A stretch of 64,000 nt of DNA from Tetraselmis striata (taxonomy: Eukaryota; Chlorophyta; Chlorodendrophyceae; Chlorodendrales; Chlorodendraceae), in contig VCJN01001256.1 of assembly GCA_006384855.1 (NCBI GenBank), positions 1 to 64,000 of the forward strand, written 5' to 3'. The translations under genes and the position numbers were made by a program. Below the pieces are notes generated by a model. It was given only the letters and a program-made list of their open reading frames with translations, was not told the DNA's origin and did not search any database. This document shows positions 61,948 through 64,000 of the stretch, one piece after another (the first letter of the stretch is position 1; every line of letters begins with the position of its first letter).

Positions 61948-62364
61948 TCACGCCCTCATCGCGGGTTCCACGCCCGCCAGCGGCCACGCAGGCGCGTCGA
62001 TGTCCATACCGTCTTCGCCAACGGGGTCCTCCCCCACGCCCATCACATCGTCCACCTTCGAGCCGCCGTCGTCCGAGACCGGCGCCGGCGGGCCGTTTCC
62101 GCCGGCTGCAGCTACTCCTGCTGCCCCCCATGTTGCTGATGTTGTTGCTGCTGCTGCTGCCGCCCCTGCTTGTGCTGCTTGTGATAAGGCGGCCTTGCGG
62201 CGCAACTTAGCCGCACGCTTCAACGAGTGGCTACAGTTCGGGAATTTTAGGAAGTGCCGCTCTCGCGCCATCTTATCACATGTGCCCGTCACGTTGCCCC
62301 GGCAGTGCTTGCATGAGTACACGCCACCCTTCGACACAATCGCTATCCATCCCTTTGCCGGCAT
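61948..62364 (-). CDS. Zinc finger protein part (BED-like), transposon-associated
   Basis: 139 residues from the ATG at 62364. MPAKGWIAIVSKGG leads to YSCKHCRGNVTGTC, then ARERHFLKFPNCSHSLKRAA: a CxxC followed by spaced H and C/H, like BED-type zinc fingers used by transposases for DNA binding. An Ala-rich helix and an acidic, disordered tail follow (GEDPVGEDGMDIDAP). It lies upstream of the CACTA-like piece on the same strand. A hAT-type origin is an alternative. The dispersed segment at 62474-62535 is 110 bp upstream. Confidence 0.4.
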   Translation of the reverse strand: MPAKGWIAIVSKGGVYSCKHCRGNVTGTCDKMARERHFLKFPNCSHSLKRAAKLRRKAALSQAAQAGAAAAAATTSATWGAAGVAAAGGNGPPAPVSDDGGSKVDDVMGVGEDPVGEDGMDIDAPAWPLAGVEPAMRA

Positions 62365-62473
62365 GCCTGCTGCCGCGCGCGGGGGGCGGGGTGGGGGGGG
62401 GGGGGGGTTGAGAGTTGGGGTGGATGTAACCCACCCCCGGCAGGCAACACAGATGCGAGTGCGCCGCTGTCCG

Positions 62474-62535
62474 CGCTTGATTCGGCGGTGAGCGGCGGTG
62501 ACCGTGAGGCGACCCCGTACTTCATGCGCGTGCTG
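62474..62535 (-). promoter_or_regulatory. Dispersed upstream segment, copy 2
   Basis: Matches 38928-38990 and lies upstream of the BED-like frame. Both copies are followed on their right by a gatgtgcag-type array ending gagtacgtgcagccg. Confidence 0.45.
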
Positions 62536-62598
62536 GGGCGTTACACAATCATCAGCAATTAGGGCGGCTGCATTAAACCGCGCACCTACGAACACCAC

Positions 62599-62911
62599 CT
62601 ACCGCCTACCACCTACCGTACCACCTACATCCGCCCACACCTCCGCCCGTCGTGCCGCACATCGCCGCACACCGCGGGGTCAGCGATGTGAAGCGATGTG
62701 CAGCGAGTACGTGCAGCCGCCTGTACTTAGCCCGGGTGCTCCGCGTCGGCGCGCGACACGCGAGCCCGCGTGCGCATATCAATTTGATGAAATTATCGAA
62801 ACGAGAAATTCATATAGTACTTTACACGTCGCGCGCGATAGTCGTCGCTACTCGGTATGAAATCCACGTCCCTCGTCCGTCCCGTATCGTCCCCGTATGT
62901 CGTCGTTCGTC
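62599..62911. other. Spacer, no gene
   Basis: Contains ccacctaccg-type short repeats (62590-62635), a short gatgtgcag-like array (62683-62720) and GTAC/CGCG-rich sequence. No convincing frame. Confidence 0.45.
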
Positions 62912-64000
62912 ACCAGTAGGGCACATTTACGTCACATCTGAATCTCACAGTGCGGAACTCTACTGTGGCCCCGGATTCTGATATCTTGTCAACCCGTATG
63001 TGCGCAAAGCCGCACATCGCGAGCGCTAGCGATGCTCGTATCTGCACATTAATCACCTCGGCGTCCACGTACGTCTTGTTCGCGGCGTCGGCGCTGTCGG
63101 TAGGGTCGGCGACGTTCACTATCGCTTTGCCTTTTGCGTCCACGCCCTCAAAGGCGTTGATCGGGGACAGGTACGCGTTGACGCCGTGCGCGTGGAGAGT
63201 CCCCCATCTCGAGCTCGTGGTTTCGAGATCGCACACGTAGTTAAAAGTTGGGATGAAAGTTTCCAACGAGATATTGTACCCCACCTCTTGGAACATCGCG
63301 GGCTTTGTCTCGCCACCGATGTTGCCCCAATCGATCTCGATACTCGCGATATCGGTATCCACATACGATTTGTTGACGACATCGGTACCGGTGTCCGGAG
63401 CCCCGACCTGCGCGATTTTATTCCCATTTAGCGACATTACGCCCGTGACGTTGAGCAGCGGCGTCTCCAAGGCTCCTATGGACGCGCCGCCGCTGATCGT
63501 CGCAAACTGCGCGTATACGTCCCTCCACTCGTCGCCAGCCTTTCCGAGATCGAATTTCCTCGTGCCGTCGGGGAACTTGTGCCCGTCGCACTCCGCGCCG
63601 TCTGGGTGGGTTTTCAAACGAAACACGTTGTTTCCCGACGAGTCCACGAGACGAACATCGTTTCGCACCTTGACGTCGTCGGACACCTCGATCGACATCT
63701 TTGACGTTCACATGATCCCACTCGTGCGAGGAAGATCCCAAATCCTGTGTTAGTGTCGTTTTAGGAACGATGTTTCCCGAAACCTGGAGGGCGTTGTCGT
63801 CGTCGACGGTAAGGAACACGTTAGTTGAGAACCCTCCGATTACGATCGTCAGTTCGGCGAGCAAGAAGTATGAAAATACCGAATCGCAGTATATTTTTGA
63901 CCATCGCTGCTCGGGGTCTTCCTCGTCGGTCTCGTTATTGTAATGCGTGCCTAGAGTGATGCACGGATACTCCTCAAACTGTCGCGCGTAATCAAAGTTC
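62912..64000 (-). CDS. Tail-fibre-like protein of a second virus-like element, partial
   Basis: Minus-strand gene running off the right edge, so its start is not seen. It holds phage-type tail-fibre repeats: NGNKIAQVGAPDTGTDVVNK followed by SYVD, and KAIVNVADPTDSADAANKTY followed by VDAE, the known I-x-N-V-x-x-P-x-x-x-x-D-A-x-N-K-x-Y-V pattern. A beta-rich C terminus ends TVRFRCDVNVPYW. Such proteins bind host surfaces or act in virion assembly. Probably part of another PLV or larger virus insertion. About one interruption. Confidence 0.6.

Larger units (their letters stand above)
60701..62598 (-). mobile_element. CACTA-like (CMC) DNA transposon fragment
   Basis: Two minus-strand pieces resemble the N-terminal and early Tnp2-type parts of CACTA-like transposases: a zinc finger region at 61948-62364 and a region with SDWQLLHDIMPAG and CPECNADRF at 60941-61462. 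No termini were found. Decayed. Confidence 0.45.

Overview
This is eukaryotic nuclear DNA, almost certainly from a protist, most plausibly a microalga. Nothing looks prokaryotic. The one convincing host gene has short GT-AG introns, and the rest is packed with eukaryotic mobile elements: Ty3/gypsy chromovirus-type LTR elements, DIRS-type elements, Tc1/mariner, Mutator-like (MULE) and CACTA-like DNA transposons, and an integrated Polinton-like virus (PLV) with a tyrosine recombinase. PLVs of this type and retroelements with a Dam-like methyltransferase domain are best known from algae and other protists. The species cannot be named from this window. No rRNA, tRNA or CRISPR array was seen.

Layout. 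0-2.7 kb: tandem repeats (30 bp and about 597 bp units) with unrecognised minus-strand open frames. 3.1-26.3 kb: a host gene of eight predicted exons (749 residues), whose sixth intron holds a 20.5 kb nest of LTR retroelements. The outer gypsy element has 416 bp LTRs and an agaaa target duplication. It contains two inverted copies of a second gypsy family (527 bp LTRs) and a gag-only LTR-type element. 27.1-30.2 kb: a Tc1/mariner transposase tail and a DIRS-like element bounded by direct repeats. 30.2-33.9 kb: mostly non-coding, with a CTGCAG-rich minisatellite. 33.9-41.2 kb: a minus-strand MULE split by a 4.8 kb element with about 38 bp terminal inverted repeats. 41.6-44.3 kb: a second DIRS-like element. 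44.95-56.06 kb: a broken PLV with packaging ATPase, major and minor capsid proteins, fibre-like proteins, a DNA methyltransferase and a tyrosine recombinase. 56-60.7 kb: GC-rich low-complexity DNA with long G or C runs and local duplications. 60.7-62.6 kb: a CACTA-like transposon fragment on the minus strand. 62.9-64 kb: the end of a tail-fibre-like gene that runs off the right edge and probably belongs to a second virus-like insertion.

How parts work together. The nest records successive insertions: the outer element is the oldest (LTRs about 2% apart) and the inner family is very young (LTRs under 1% apart). The most unusual biology is in retroelement accessory domains: a Nudix-like domain at the gag N terminus of the young gypsy family, and a Dam-like domain between gag and protease in two gypsy families that also ends a DIRS polyprotein. 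The PLV carries a standard morphogenesis set (ATPase, double-jelly-roll capsid, minor capsids) plus several candidate host-attachment proteins.
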